This document shows positions 11,942 to 22,246 of a stretch of DNA of 64,000 bases, piece after piece (position 1 is the first letter of the stretch; each line of letters begins with the position of its first letter). Location: positions 532,501-596,500 of the forward strand of contig NZ_CP007029.1 of NCBI RefSeq assembly GCF_000227685.2, given 5' to 3'. The notes beneath the pieces are model-generated. The model was not told the origin of the DNA, did no database searches, and saw nothing but the letters and a program-made list of their open reading frames with translations. The translations under genes and the position numbers were made by a program. This DNA is from Thioalkalivibrio paradoxus ARh 1 (GTDB taxonomy: Bacteria > Pseudomonadota > Gammaproteobacteria > Ectothiorhodospirales > Ectothiorhodospiraceae).

Positions 11942-12361
11942 ATGGACCTGAAAGGCAGCAAGACCGAGAACAACCTGCAGGAAGCCTTTTCCGGCGAATC
12001 CCAGGCCAACCGCCGCTACCTGTACTTCGCATCCAAGGCGGACGTCGAAGGCTACAACGATGTCGCCACCGTGTTCCGTTCCACCGCCGAGGGCGAGACC
12101 GGCCACGCGCATGGCCACCTCGAGTATCTCGAAACCTGCGGTGATCCGGCCACCGGCCTGCCGTTCGGCGGCACCGAGGCCAACCTGAAGACGGCCATCG
12201 CCGGCGAAACCCACGAGTACACCGACATGTACCCGGGCATGGCGAAGACCGCGCGCGACGAGGGCTTCGACGAGATCGCCGACTGGTTCGAAACTCTGGC
12301 CAAGGCAGAGCGTTCGCACGCCAACCGCTTCCAGAAGGCGCTGGACACCCTGAACGCCTGA
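11942..12361 (+). CDS. Rubrerythrin-type diiron protein (no rubredoxin domain)
   Basis: A 139-residue four-helix ferritin-like protein. The diiron ligands are visible as [15 protein letters not shown] (E19), GETGHAHGH (E53, H56), AGETHEY (E87) and [10 protein letters not shown] (E122 region). The C-terminal rubredoxin domain of classical rubrerythrins is absent, so an external electron donor is required. The family reduces hydrogen peroxide. AGAGGAG lies upstream of the ATG. It is first in the Fe-S protein/EncFtn/DUF3501 cluster and sits directly behind the double operator, so it is probably redox- or metal-controlled. Confidence 0.93.
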   Translation: MDLKGSKTENNLQEAFSGESQANRRYLYFASKADVEGYNDVATVFRSTAEGETGHAHGHLEYLETCGDPATGLPFGGTEANLKTAIAGETHEYTDMYPGMAKTARDEGFDEIADWFETLAKAERSHANRFQKALDTLNA

Positions 12362-12386
12362 TCGGCTTCGGGAGAGAGCATCGGGC

Positions 12387-12406
12387 GGGGCCGGCGATCC
12401 GGCCCC
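12387..12406 (+). terminator. GC hairpin after rubrerythrin, possible attenuator
   Basis: A perfect 8-bp stem, GGGGCCGG and CCGGCCCC, with a CGAT loop lies 26 nt after the rubrerythrin stop and 40 nt before the Fe-S protein gene. No T tract follows, so it is more likely an attenuator or mRNA-stabilising hairpin than a full terminator. Confidence 0.5.
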
Positions 12407-12445
12407 GTTCCCTGTCAGTGAAGACTCCAGGCCTGGGAGAAACGC

Positions 12446-13792
12446 ATGTCCGCGCCGACGCAGAATAAACGTGAAGGCAGTCTCGAAGCCCCGACCCGCC
12501 ATCCGCTGGATTGGCGCAACCCCGATTTCTACGACGAAGGCTCGCTCTTCACCGAGCTGGAGCGTGTCTTCGACATCTGCCATGGCTGCCGCCGCTGCGT
12601 GAGCCTGTGCAACTCGTTCCCCACCCTGTTCGATCTGGTCGACGAATCCGACACCATGGAAGTGGACGGGGTGAAGAAGGACGACTACTGGAAGGTCGTC
12701 GACCACTGCTACCTGTGCGACCTGTGCTATCTGACCAAGTGTCCGTACGTACCGCCGCACGAGTGGAACGTCGACTTCCCACATCTGATGCTGCGCGGCA
12801 AGGCGGTGCGCTTCAAGAAGGAAGGCGCGAAAACCGCGCACAAGCTGATGTCCAGCACTGACCTGATCGGCACGCTGGCCGGCATCCCGGTGGTGGCGCA
12901 GACGGTGAACGCGGTGAACCGCAACGGGGCGGCGCGCAAGCTGCTGGACAAGACGCTGGGCGTGCACCCCGACGCGAGTCTGCCGAAATACCACAGCCGC
13001 AAGGGCCGCAAGCGCGCTGCGCAGGCAGCGGCGTCAGTGCCCGCGCCGGAGGCGGTGAACGGCACCACTGGCCGCGTGGCGTTGTTCGCGACCTGCTATG
13101 GCAATTACAACGAGCCCCACATCGTCGAGGACCTGGTCAAGGTCTTCAATCACAACGGCATCGAGGTCACGCTGCTCGACAAGGAGCAGTGCTGCGGGAT
13201 GCCCAAGCTGGAACTCGGCGATCTCGAGGCGGTGGCGGCCGCGAAGGACTTCAACGTTCCCGCGATGAAGCGCATGATCGACCAGGGCTACGACATCGTC
13301 GGGCCGGTGCCATCCTGCGTGCTGATGTTCAAGCAGGAACTGCCGTTGATGTTCCCGGACGATGCCGACGTGCAGTCGGTGAAGGAGCGGATCTTCGACC
13401 CGTTCGAGTACCTGATGGCCCGTCATGCCGGCGGCCGGCTGAACACCGATTTCCCGCAGCGCTTGGGCAAGGTCGCCTATCACGCCGCCTGTCATCTGCG
13501 GGTGCAGAACATGGGCCTGAAGACACGCGACCTGCTGAAGCTCGTGCCCGACACCGAGATCGACGTGATCGAGCGCTGCTCCGGGCACGACGGCACCTAC
13601 GGCGTCAAGACCGAGTTCTTCGAGACCGCGACCAAGATCTGCCGGCCGGTGGTCGGTCGGGTCCAGAAGGCCGAGGCGGACCACTTTTCCAGCGACTGCC
13701 CGATGGCCGGGCACATGATCGAGAATGGTCTGAAAGACGGGCGCGAACCCGAGCACCCGCTGACCCTGCTGCGCAAGGCGTACGGGCTTTAA
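12446..13792 (+). CDS. HdrD/GlpC-like (Fe-S)-binding oxidoreductase
   Basis: A 448-residue protein. The N-terminal ferredoxin module has two cysteine sets, C45/C48/C51 with C55 and C88/C91/C94 with C99, fitting two [4Fe-4S] clusters. The C-terminal half has two CCG-type domains (EQCCGMP near 250 and the AACHL..CSGHDGTYG region) as in heterodisulfide reductase HdrD/HdrB and GlpC. This architecture moves electrons between thiols or quinones and a partner. Flanked by rubrerythrin and a ferritin-like protein, it is a candidate electron donor to the rubrerythrin, which is inference. GGGAGAAACGC precedes the ATG. Confidence 0.9.
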   Translation: MSAPTQNKREGSLEAPTRHPLDWRNPDFYDEGSLFTELERVFDICHGCRRCVSLCNSFPTLFDLVDESDTMEVDGVKKDDYWKVVDHCYLCDLCYLTKCPYVPPHEWNVDFPHLMLRGKAVRFKKEGAKTAHKLMSSTDLIGTLAGIPVVAQTVNAVNRNGAARKLLDKTLGVHPDASLPKYHSRKGRKRAAQAAASVPAPEAVNGTTGRVALFATCYGNYNEPHIVEDLVKVFNHNGIEVTLLDKEQCCGMPKLELGDLEAVAAAKDFNVPAMKRMIDQGYDIVGPVPSCVLMFKQELPLMFPDDADVQSVKERIFDPFEYLMARHAGGRLNTDFPQRLGKVAYHAACHLRVQNMGLKTRDLLKLVPDTEIDVIERCSGHDGTYGVKTEFFETATKICRPVVGRVQKAEADHFSSDCPMAGHMIENGLKDGREPEHPLTLLRKAYGL

Positions 13793-13818
13793 CCGAATCC
13801 GACCGAGGAGACCAGAAA

Positions 13819-14127
13819 ATGTCGAGTGATGGTTACCACGAACCCGTAGGGGAGCTGAGCGACGAGAGCCGGGAAATGCACCGGGCGATCGTGTCGCTGA
13901 TGGAAGAGCTCGAGGCCGTGGACTGGTACCAGCAGCGCGTCGACGCCTGCAAGGATCCGGAATTGCGCGCGATCCTCGCACACAACCGTGACGAGGAAAT
14001 CGAACACGCGGCGATGGTGCTCGAGTGGATCCGTCGCAGGAACCCGGTGTTCGACAAGGAACTGCGCGACAACCTGTTCTCCGACAAGGATTACACCGAC
14101 ATCGGTCACCACGATCACGACCATTGA
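13819..14127 (+). CDS. EncFtn-type ferritin-like protein with His-rich tail
   Basis: A 102-residue protein matching the encapsulated ferritin family: HRAIVSLMEELEAVDWYQQRVDA and ILAHNRDEEIEHAAM align with Rhodospirillum rubrum EncFtn, offset by two residues. The ferroxidase residues correspond to E30, E60 and H63, with the entry tryptophan W36. Known family members assemble as annular decamers and oxidise iron inside an encapsulin shell. Here the C-terminus is a short HHDHDH tail rather than a recognisable encapsulin-targeting peptide, and no encapsulin gene is present in the window. GAGGAG lies before the ATG, 26 nt after the Fe-S gene. Confidence 0.9.
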   Translation: MSSDGYHEPVGELSDESREMHRAIVSLMEELEAVDWYQQRVDACKDPELRAILAHNRDEEIEHAAMVLEWIRRRNPVFDKELRDNLFSDKDYTDIGHHDHDH

Positions 14128-14283
14128 CGCGCGGGGCGGGGTGCCGGAGTCGGTCGCAGCAATCGGGATCGGCCCGGGGACTGCCCGGCCCTGCCAGCCG
14201 ACTCGTTCCGGAAGCGAGGGCCTGCGCCGCTATTGTGGGTGGGCGCGGATCTTCCGGATCGGACCCAGACTCTGGAGGTAGCT

Positions 14284-14877
14284 GTGAGCAAGCTGAGCCG
14301 AGACGACCTGTACTCGCTGGAGAAGTATTCGGAACTGCGTCCCGCGTTCCGGGCCGAGTTGATGCAGCACAAGAAGAACCGCGTGCTGCAGGTCGGCCCC
14401 AACGTGACGCTGCATTTCGAGGATCGCAAGACGATGCTGTACCAGATCCAGGAAATGCTGCGCGCGGAGAAGATCTTCGACGCCGCCGGCATCCAGGACG
14501 AACTCGACGCGTACAACCCGCTGATCCCGGACGGGACCAACTGGAAGGCGACGATGATGGTCGAGTTCCCCGACATCGACGAGCGCAAGGTGGCGCTGGG
14601 TCGGCTGATCGGGATCGAGGACAAGACCTACGTGCAGGTCGAGGGCTTCGACAAGGTCTACCCGATCGCCGACGAGGATCTCGAGCGTGACACCGAGGAC
14701 AAGACCTCGTCGGTGCATTTCCTGCGTTTCGAGCTGACCGCCGAGATGATCGCCGCGGTGAAGAAGGGCGCCGGCATCGCGGTCGGCGTCGAACACGAGC
14801 ACTATGCCCACCGGGTCGATGCCGTGGCGCCGGCGATGCGGGATTCCCTGGCCGAAGACCTCGCGGCCGCGAACTGA
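14284..14877 (+). CDS. DUF3501 family protein
   Basis: A 197-residue soluble protein of the DUF3501 family, recognised by LSRDDLYSLEKYSELRPAFR at the N-terminus and VHFLRFELTAEMIAAVKKG near the end. The function is not established. From memory, the family tends to lie beside rubrerythrin and HdrD/GlpC-like genes, exactly as here, so a role with them in peroxide or iron handling is reasonable. The start is a GTG with GGAGGT four bases upstream. A 156-nt gap separates it from the EncFtn gene and could hold a separate promoter. Confidence 0.87.
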   Translation: MSKLSRDDLYSLEKYSELRPAFRAELMQHKKNRVLQVGPNVTLHFEDRKTMLYQIQEMLRAEKIFDAAGIQDELDAYNPLIPDGTNWKATMMVEFPDIDERKVALGRLIGIEDKTYVQVEGFDKVYPIADEDLERDTEDKTSSVHFLRFELTAEMIAAVKKGAGIAVGVEHEHYAHRVDAVAPAMRDSLAEDLAAAN

Positions 14878-14992
14878 CGCAATGCCGGCGTCCGCGCGTA
14901 CGGGCGCCGCCGTAGGCACGCCACTGGGCCACGCCTGGCGCCGAACCCTGGCGCTGGCGGGGAGTCCGACGCGCCCCGGGGTTTCCCTGACG

Positions 14993-16345
14993 TCAGATCA
15001 GATCCAGCGCGTCCGACAGGTGTTCGACCGGTGCGATCTCGATGCCGGGCAGGCGCCGGCGGATGCGGTTGCCGGCGGGAATGATCGCGCGCGTCATGCC
15101 GTGCTTGGCGGCCTCGGCCAGACGTTCCTCGCCGTTCGGCACCGGGCGCACTTCGCCCGATAGTCCGATCTCCCCGAAGCAGGCCAGATCCATGCCCAGC
15201 GGGCGGTCGCGCAGCGACGAAAGCGCCGCGACCAGCATCGGCAGATCGGCGGCGGTCTCGGACACCCGCACTCCGCCGACCACGTTCACGAACACGTCCT
15301 GGTCGAACAAGGTGATGCCGCCGTGCCGTCCCAGCACCGCGAGCAGCATGATCAGCCGGTTCTGCTCCAGGCCGAGCGTGACCCGCCGCGGCTGCGGGGC
15401 GTGGGTCTCGGCGACCAGGGCCTGCACCTCGACCAGCAGCGGGCGGGTGCCTTCGCGGGTCACCATCACTACGCTTCCGGGCACCGCCCGGCTGTGTCGG
15501 GACAGGAAGATCGCCGACGGGTTCGCGACCGGCTTCAGTCCGTCCTCCTGCATCGCGAACACGCCGAGTTCGTTGACCGCGCCGAAGCGGTTTTTGACCG
15601 CCCGCAGCATGCGGTAGCGCCCACCGGGGTCGCCTTCGAAATACAGCACCGTGTCGACCATGTGCTCGAGCACCCGCGGACCCGCGATCTGCCCGTCCTT
15701 GGTCACGTGGCCGACCAGGATCACGGTCACGCCGCGCTGCTTTGCCAGCCGCACCAGCGCCGCGGCGCTCTCGCGTACCTGCGACACCGATCCCGGCGCC
15801 GATTGCAGCGCCGCGGTGTACAGCGTCTGGATGGAATCGATCACCAATACCCGCGGCCGCTCGCGGTCGCTGGTCGCGATCACGTTCTCCACCTGGGTCT
15901 CGGTCAACAGGCGCAGGCCGGCGACGTCGAGGCTCAGGCGGCGCGCGCGCAGGCTGACCTGCTGCGCCGATTCCTCGCCGGTCACATACAGGCTCTGCTC
16001 CGGCGGCAGCAGCGCCAGCACCTGCAGCAGCAGCGTCGACTTGCCGATGCCGGGGTCGCCACCGATCAGCACCACCGAGCCGGGGACCAGTCCGCCGCCC
16101 AGGCTGCGGTCGAGCTCGGACAGGCCGGTGGCGATGCGCGGCAGTTCGCGTGTTTCGACTTCTCCGAGGCGCGTGATCCGGCCCGCCTCGCCGGCATAGC
16201 CTCCGCCGCGCGGGCCCTGTACGGCGGCGTTTGCGGCCAGTTCTTCCAGGCTGTTCCAGGCGCCGCAGTCCCCGCACTGCCCGGACCACTTCGGGCTGGT
16301 GCCCCCGCATTCCCGGCAGACGTACTGCAGCTTCGGCTTCGCCAT
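14993..16345 (-). CDS. radA: DNA repair protein RadA
   Basis: A 450-residue RecA-like branch-migration ATPase. It has the N-terminal zinc finger C10-x2-C13...C24-x2-C27, Walker A GGDPGIGKST at 95-104, the RadA-specific KNRFG motif, and a C-terminal Lon-protease-like domain containing DLACFGEIGLSGEVRPV. It helps process recombination intermediates. The start codon overlaps the stop of the upstream CBS-domain gene as TGATG, so the two are translationally coupled. The C-terminus is convergent with the DUF3501 gene. Confidence 0.97.
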   Translation of the reverse strand: MAKPKLQYVCRECGGTSPKWSGQCGDCGAWNSLEELAANAAVQGPRGGGYAGEAGRITRLGEVETRELPRIATGLSELDRSLGGGLVPGSVVLIGGDPGIGKSTLLLQVLALLPPEQSLYVTGEESAQQVSLRARRLSLDVAGLRLLTETQVENVIATSDRERPRVLVIDSIQTLYTAALQSAPGSVSQVRESAAALVRLAKQRGVTVILVGHVTKDGQIAGPRVLEHMVDTVLYFEGDPGGRYRMLRAVKNRFGAVNELGVFAMQEDGLKPVANPSAIFLSRHSRAVPGSVVMVTREGTRPLLVEVQALVAETHAPQPRRVTLGLEQNRLIMLLAVLGRHGGITLFDQDVFVNVVGGVRVSETAADLPMLVAALSSLRDRPLGMDLACFGEIGLSGEVRPVPNGEERLAEAAKHGMTRAIIPAGNRIRRRLPGIEIAPVEHLSDALDLI

Positions 16346-17625
16346 CAGGATGCCTCCGGCGGACTCGGCGGGGCTGCCGGCGGGATGCGCACCGTGCGCA
16401 CGGTGTTGTTCTTGATCTGCACGATGTCCATCACCACGCCCGCGATGCGTACGCTCGCCGGCGCCTCGGGGATCTCCTCCAGGTGTTCGACGATCAGGCC
16501 GCTGAGGGTTTTCGGGCCGTCGACCGGCAGGTTCAGGTCGAGGGCGCGATTGAGCTCGCGCAGGTGGATGCCGCCGTCGACCACCACGCTGCCGTCGGGC
16601 TGGCGCAGTACGTCGTCGCTCATGGTCGGCGAATCGGTGGTGAACTCGCCGACGATTTCCTCGAGAAGATCCTCGAGCGTCACCAAGCCCTCGATGTCGC
16701 CGTACTCGTCCACCACCAGGCCGATGCGCCGCTTTTCCTTCTGGAAGTTGATCAGCTGGCGGTTCAGCGCCGTTCCCTCGGGTATGAAATAGGGTGGAGT
16801 GATCACCGCCCGAAGCTCCTCGGCACCAAAGGATTCGCGGTAGGCCAGCGGCAGCACGTCGCGCATGTGCACGAAGCCGAGTACGCGGTCGAGCTCGCCC
16901 TCGATCACCGGCACGCGCGTGAAGCTGCCGCTCAGGATCTGGTCGAGCACGTCGTTCCAGTCTTCTTCGAGATCGAGCGCGACGATTTCGTTGCGCGGGA
17001 TCATGATGTCCTCGACCGTGGTGCGCTCGAGATCGAGCAGGTTGATCAGCATGCGCTGGTGCTTCGCCGGGATCAGCGATCCGGCCTCGACCACGACCGA
17101 ACGCAGCTCGTCGGCGGACAGGGCCGCGCGCTGGCGGGCATCCATCCGGATCCCGAAAACGCGCAGGAAGCCGTTTGCCAGGAAGTTGATCACGAATACC
17201 ACGGGCGCGAGCGGGCGGATCAGCGCGCTGTAGACCCAGGCGGCCGGATAGGCGATGCGTTCGCTGTGCAGCGCTGCGACCGTTTTCGGCGCGGTTTCCG
17301 CAAAGATCAGCAGCGCCAGCGTGAGCAGGCCGGTGGCGATCGCGACCCCGGTATCGCCGAACAGGCGCCAGCCGATGAAGGTCGCGATCTGCGTGATCAG
17401 GATATTGACGAAATTGTTGCCGAGCAGGATCAGGCCGATCAGGCGATCCGGGCGCTCGAGCAGGCGTGCCGCCAGCGACGCGCCGCGATGGCCCAGCTGG
17501 GCCTTGTGCCGCATCCGATAGCGGTTCAGCGCCATCAGCGCGGTCTCGGAGCCCGAGAAGAACGCCGACAGCAGGAACAGCAGGAACAGGGCGCCGAACA
17601 GGGCGGTCAGGGGAATGTCGTACAA
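16345..17625 (-). CDS. CNNM/CorB-type membrane protein with CBS pair (HlyC/CorC family)
   Basis: A 426-residue inner-membrane protein. The N-terminal DUF21 domain has three to four hydrophobic segments and the FSGSETALMALNRYR signature. A CBS pair follows (VEDIMIPRNEIVAL, then IGLVVDEYGDIEGLVTLEDLLEEIVGE), and a CorC/HlyC domain ends the protein. E. coli YfjD/CorB is the close parallel; the family is linked to Mg/Co transport or tolerance. The start is TTG at 17625, with GAGG a little upstream; no better start exists. It is coupled to radA by a one-base overlap. Confidence 0.9.
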   Translation of the reverse strand: MYDIPLTALFGALFLLFLLSAFFSGSETALMALNRYRMRHKAQLGHRGASLAARLLERPDRLIGLILLGNNFVNILITQIATFIGWRLFGDTGVAIATGLLTLALLIFAETAPKTVAALHSERIAYPAAWVYSALIRPLAPVVFVINFLANGFLRVFGIRMDARQRAALSADELRSVVVEAGSLIPAKHQRMLINLLDLERTTVEDIMIPRNEIVALDLEEDWNDVLDQILSGSFTRVPVIEGELDRVLGFVHMRDVLPLAYRESFGAEELRAVITPPYFIPEGTALNRQLINFQKEKRRIGLVVDEYGDIEGLVTLEDLLEEIVGEFTTDSPTMSDDVLRQPDGSVVVDGGIHLRELNRALDLNLPVDGPKTLSGLIVEHLEEIPEAPASVRIAGVVMDIVQIKNNTVRTVRIPPAAPPSPPEAS

Positions 17626-17794
17626 GCGGCAGAGCCTCGCTGTGGACCGTGTCGAATCGCGATTCTGGCAGGATCCGCGGCGGGTCCGATACCTACTTGC
17701 GGCTGCCGCCCGCCGTGCCCGTCAGGCCCCTTCGGTGGCCCGCCCGTGCGGGAGCGCCTGCGTCAGGGCGCCCCCGGCACCTTTCCCGGCGGGA

Positions 17795-18595
17795 TCACAC
17801 CCGCTGCAGGATGACTTCGAGCACCAGCTTCGATCCGAAATAGGCAAGTACCAGGCTCACGAACCCGCCGGTGGTCCACGCCAGTGCGCGCGAGCCGCGC
17901 CAGCCGAAGCGCCAGCGGCCGAACAGCAGCACCGAGAACATGATCCACGCCAGGATCGACAGCACGCTCTTGTGCACGAGATGCTGGGCGAACAGGTCTT
18001 CCAGGAAGATCAGACCGCTGGCGAGGCTCAGGCTCAGAAACACCCAGCCGACGAAGATCATCCGGAACAGCCAGAGTTCCATCGAGTACAGCGGCGGCAG
18101 GTAGCGCACGAACCCGCCGGTGTGATGCTCGTGCAGCGCGTGGTGCTGTGCCGTCATCACTGCCGCCTGTACCGTGGACAGCGCCAGAAAGGCCCAGCCG
18201 AGGGCGGCGAGCATGATGTGGATCTCGACGAACGGCGTGGCTGCAACGCGCGTGCCGCCGCTGCAGGTCAGCGCGCCCAATAGCGCCAGGGCCGTCAGCG
18301 GCAGCACGATCACGCCCATGATCGCGAGTGGATGGCGCAGCGATGCCACCCACAGCAGCGCGGCGACCAGCCACAACGACGCCGACAGCGCATTGCCCAG
18401 GCAAAGGTTCAGCCCGGCGTCGGTCCAGATGAGTTGTGATAACGCCCCGAGGTGCACCAGCAGCGCCACGGCCCAGATTCCGAGCGCGAGGCGCGGGCGG
18501 GCCGGCGCCGGCGGCTCGTGCCTGGCGGCGGCCACCAGGGATCCGGTCGTGATCAGGTAAACAAGAATGGCCAGCAGGCCGATCGCTACGCTCAT
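17795..18595 (-). CDS. CcsA/YpjD-like cytochrome c assembly membrane protein
   Basis: A 266-residue protein with about eight transmembrane segments starting at residue 2 (VAIGLLAILVYLITTG). It carries histidines in LLVHLGAL, FVEIHIMLAALGWAFLALS and HLVHKSVLSILAW, typical of the CcsA/HemX superfamily that handles heme across the membrane. E. coli YpjD, next to ffh, is the positional equivalent. It is divergent from ffh across a 218-nt intergenic region. The exact role in heme export or cytochrome maturation is not proven for this branch. Confidence 0.88.
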   Translation of the reverse strand: MSVAIGLLAILVYLITTGSLVAAARHEPPAPARPRLALGIWAVALLVHLGALSQLIWTDAGLNLCLGNALSASLWLVAALLWVASLRHPLAIMGVIVLPLTALALLGALTCSGGTRVAATPFVEIHIMLAALGWAFLALSTVQAAVMTAQHHALHEHHTGGFVRYLPPLYSMELWLFRMIFVGWVFLSLSLASGLIFLEDLFAQHLVHKSVLSILAWIMFSVLLFGRWRFGWRGSRALAWTTGGFVSLVLAYFGSKLVLEVILQRV

Positions 18596-18813
18596 GGTGG
18601 TCGATTATCCATGCTTCCGGCGGACAATGCATCGCATCCACGGGGTTGCCGGGGTAGCGTACGGTGACCGCGTTATCGTCCGGCACGGCCGCTGGCCCGG
18701 ATGCCGCGTCCCCGTGCCGTCCCGTATACTTGGGCCCGTTGCGCCACGGGCGCGGTCGCAGCGGCGGACAGATTGCTGCCGCGCGGCCCTATCGACAGCA
18801 TTCAGGAGTCACC

Positions 18814-20187
<1,374 letters not shown>

Positions 20188-20220
20188 AGGCGCGGTCCCC
20201 GCGGGCGCTGTCGCAGTGGC

Positions 20221-20248
20221 TTGTTTCGTGAGCGGCATCCGTTATAAT
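20221..20248 (+). promoter_or_regulatory. Sigma70-type promoter of the rpsP operon
   Basis: TTGTTT at 20221-20226 and a perfect TATAAT at 20243-20248 are separated by 16 bp and lie about 47 nt before rpsP. This is the best -10 match seen near any protein gene here and fits strong expression of ribosomal proteins. Confidence 0.75.
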
Positions 20249-20295
20249 TCCCCGTTCCCTCGAGAAACCCGGATTCACTGAGGTCCAGAATACGC

Positions 20296-20556
20296 ATGGT
20301 TACCATTCGTCTGTCCCGTCGCGGCGCCAAGCGCGCGCCGTTCTACCAGATCGTCGTCACCGACTCGCGCGCCCGCCGCGACAGCGGGTACATCGAGCGC
20401 ATCGGCTTTTTCAACCCCGTGGCCCGGGGGCAGGAGACGCCGTTGAAGATCGATCTGGAGCGTGTCGATCACTGGCTGGCCCGGGGCGCGGCCACGTCGG
20501 ATCGCGTGGCTCAGCTGGTCAAGCAGCATCGCAAGCAGGTGGCTGCCGCCGCCTGA
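20296..20556 (+). CDS. rpsP: 30S ribosomal protein S16
   Basis: An 86-residue basic protein with the canonical start [21 protein letters not shown] and the [14 protein letters not shown] block of bS16. It is the first gene of the four-gene rpsP-rimM-trmD-rplS operon and lies just downstream of a clear TATAAT promoter. Confidence 0.99.
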   Translation: MVTIRLSRRGAKRAPFYQIVVTDSRARRDSGYIERIGFFNPVARGQETPLKIDLERVDHWLARGAATSDRVAQLVKQHRKQVAAAA

Positions 20557-20579
20557 AGCGGTCACGGGCGCCTGCAGCG

Positions 20580-21089
20580 GTGAGCGCCGAACCGGAGCGC
20601 CTGATCGTCGGACGCGTGTCCGGTGTGTACGGAGTCAAGGGCTTCGTGCGGATCTTTTCCGAGACCGAGCCGCGCGCGGCCATTGCCGGTTTTTCGCAGT
20701 TGTGGCTGCAGCGCGGGGATGACTGGGAATTGCTGGAGGTCGAGTCGGGGCGCGCGCACGGGCGTGGCGTGGTGCTGAAGTTCCGGGAGACCGTGGATCG
20801 CGACGCGGCCTGCGCGCTGGTGGGCTCGACGCTCGCGGTCGAGCGTGAATGGCTTCCGCCGCTCGAGGAAGGCGCCTATTACTGGGCCGACCTGCAGGGC
20901 CTGCGGGTGGAAACGAAAGACGGCGTCGATCTCGGGCGTATAACGGGTTTCATCGAGACCGGTGCGAACGACGTGATGGTGGTGCGAAACGATCGGGAAC
21001 GCCTGGTGCCCTGGGTACGCGGGCGCTACGTGCTGGACGTCGATCTGGCGGCCGGCCTGGTTCGGGTCGACTGGGACCCCGAGTTCTGA
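20580..21089 (+). CDS. rimM: Ribosome maturation factor RimM
   Basis: A 169-residue protein with an N-terminal RimM domain ([21 protein letters not shown]) and a C-terminal PRC-barrel segment ([11 protein letters not shown]...[14 protein letters not shown]). It assists maturation of the 30S head together with S19. The start is GTG, 24 nt after rpsP in the same operon. Length and order match the family exactly. Confidence 0.97.
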   Translation: MSAEPERLIVGRVSGVYGVKGFVRIFSETEPRAAIAGFSQLWLQRGDDWELLEVESGRAHGRGVVLKFRETVDRDAACALVGSTLAVEREWLPPLEEGAYYWADLQGLRVETKDGVDLGRITGFIETGANDVMVVRNDRERLVPWVRGRYVLDVDLAAGLVRVDWDPEF

Positions 21090-21097
21090 GCGGCGCG

Positions 21098-21868
21098 ATG
21101 CGTTTCGACGTGATCACGCTGTTTCCCGAGCTGGTTCGGCCGGTGGCGGAATGCGGGGTAACCGGGCGCGCGGCCGAGCAGGGGTTGTTCGAGTTGCACA
21201 CCTGGAATCCTCGGCGCTGGGGGACGGGGGTCCACCAGGCGGTCGACGATCGCCCCTACGGCGGCGGCCCGGGGATGGTCATGCAGTATGCACCGCTGGC
21301 GGCAGCGCTGGCGGCAGTGGGCGAGGCCGACCCGAGACCGGCGCGCGTGATCGCGCTGACCCCGCAGGGGCGGCCGCTGGAGCAGGCGATGCTGCGGCAG
21401 CTGGTGCAGCAACAGCCCCGGGTGGCGCTGCTGTGCGGGCGCTACGAGGGAATCGACGAGCGCCTGCTGGAGGCCGCGGTCGACGAGGAGTGGTCGCTCG
21501 GCGACTACGTGCTCTCGGGCGGGGAGCTCGCGGCGATGGCGGTGATCGACGCCTGCGTGCGCTTGTTGCCCGGGGCGCTGGGTCACGCCGATTCGGCGGC
21601 CCAGGACTCCTTCAGCGAGGGGTTGCTGGACTGCCCGCATTACACGCGCCCGGAGTGGATCGACGGGCGTGCAGTGCCGGCCGAGCTGCTGACCGGGCAC
21701 CACGCCCGGATCGAGCGCTGGCGCCGGCGCGAGGCGCTGGGGCGTACCTGGGAGCGCAGGCCCGACCTGCTGGCCCGATGGATTCCGGGGGTCGAGGATG
21801 CGGCCCTGCTGGACGAATACCGCGGTCTCCGGAAGCGTTCCGGCGGGCGCAGAGATACCGATGATTGA
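21098..21868 (+). CDS. trmD: tRNA (guanine-N1-)-methyltransferase TrmD
   Basis: A 256-residue SPOUT-class enzyme that methylates G37 of tRNAs. It has FDVITLFPE at the N-terminus, the [13 protein letters not shown] substrate loop, and the knot segment [13 protein letters not shown]...[12 protein letters not shown]. The ATG lies eight nt after the rimM stop, within the operon. Confidence 0.98.
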   Translation: MRFDVITLFPELVRPVAECGVTGRAAEQGLFELHTWNPRRWGTGVHQAVDDRPYGGGPGMVMQYAPLAAALAAVGEADPRPARVIALTPQGRPLEQAMLRQLVQQQPRVALLCGRYEGIDERLLEAAVDEEWSLGDYVLSGGELAAMAVIDACVRLLPGALGHADSAAQDSFSEGLLDCPHYTRPEWIDGRAVPAELLTGHHARIERWRRREALGRTWERRPDLLARWIPGVEDAALLDEYRGLRKRSGGRRDTDD

Positions 21869-21877
21869 GGTCCGACG

Positions 21878-22234
21878 ATGAAGAACATGATTCAGCAACT
21901 CGAAGCCGAGCAGATGAAGACCGAGGTTCCGGACTTCGGCCCCGGCGACACCGTGGTGGTGCAGGTCAAGGTCCGGGAAGGGGATCGCGAGCGACTCCAG
22001 GCCTTCGAGGGCGTGGTCATCGCGAAGCGCAACCGTGGTCTGAATTCCGCGTTCACCGTGCGCAAGATGTCCTATGGCACCGGCGTGGAGCGCGCGTTCC
22101 AGACCCACAGCCCGCTGGTCGCCGAAATCAAGGTGAAGCGGCGCGGCAAAGTGCGGCGCGCCAAGCTGTACTACCTGCGCGATCGGACCGGCAAGGCCGC
22201 GCGCATCAAGGAAGACATCAAGGCGGCACGCTGA
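21878..22234 (+). CDS. rplS: 50S ribosomal protein L19
   Basis: A 118-residue protein with [33 protein letters not shown] in two stretches of the bL19 pattern and the [11 protein letters not shown] segment near the end. It is last in the rpsP operon, nine nt after trmD. No clear terminator follows; the alkyltransferase gene begins 12 nt later and may be cotranscribed. Confidence 0.99.
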   Translation: MKNMIQQLEAEQMKTEVPDFGPGDTVVVQVKVREGDRERLQAFEGVVIAKRNRGLNSAFTVRKMSYGTGVERAFQTHSPLVAEIKVKRRGKVRRAKLYYLRDRTGKAARIKEDIKAAR

Positions 22235-22246
22235 GTCCCGCCGCCG

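Noticed and set aside
15323-17814. Plus-strand frames opposite radA and the CorB-type gene
   Set aside because: Compositionally biased (Gln/Arg/Asp-rich) mirror frames of conserved minus-strand genes.
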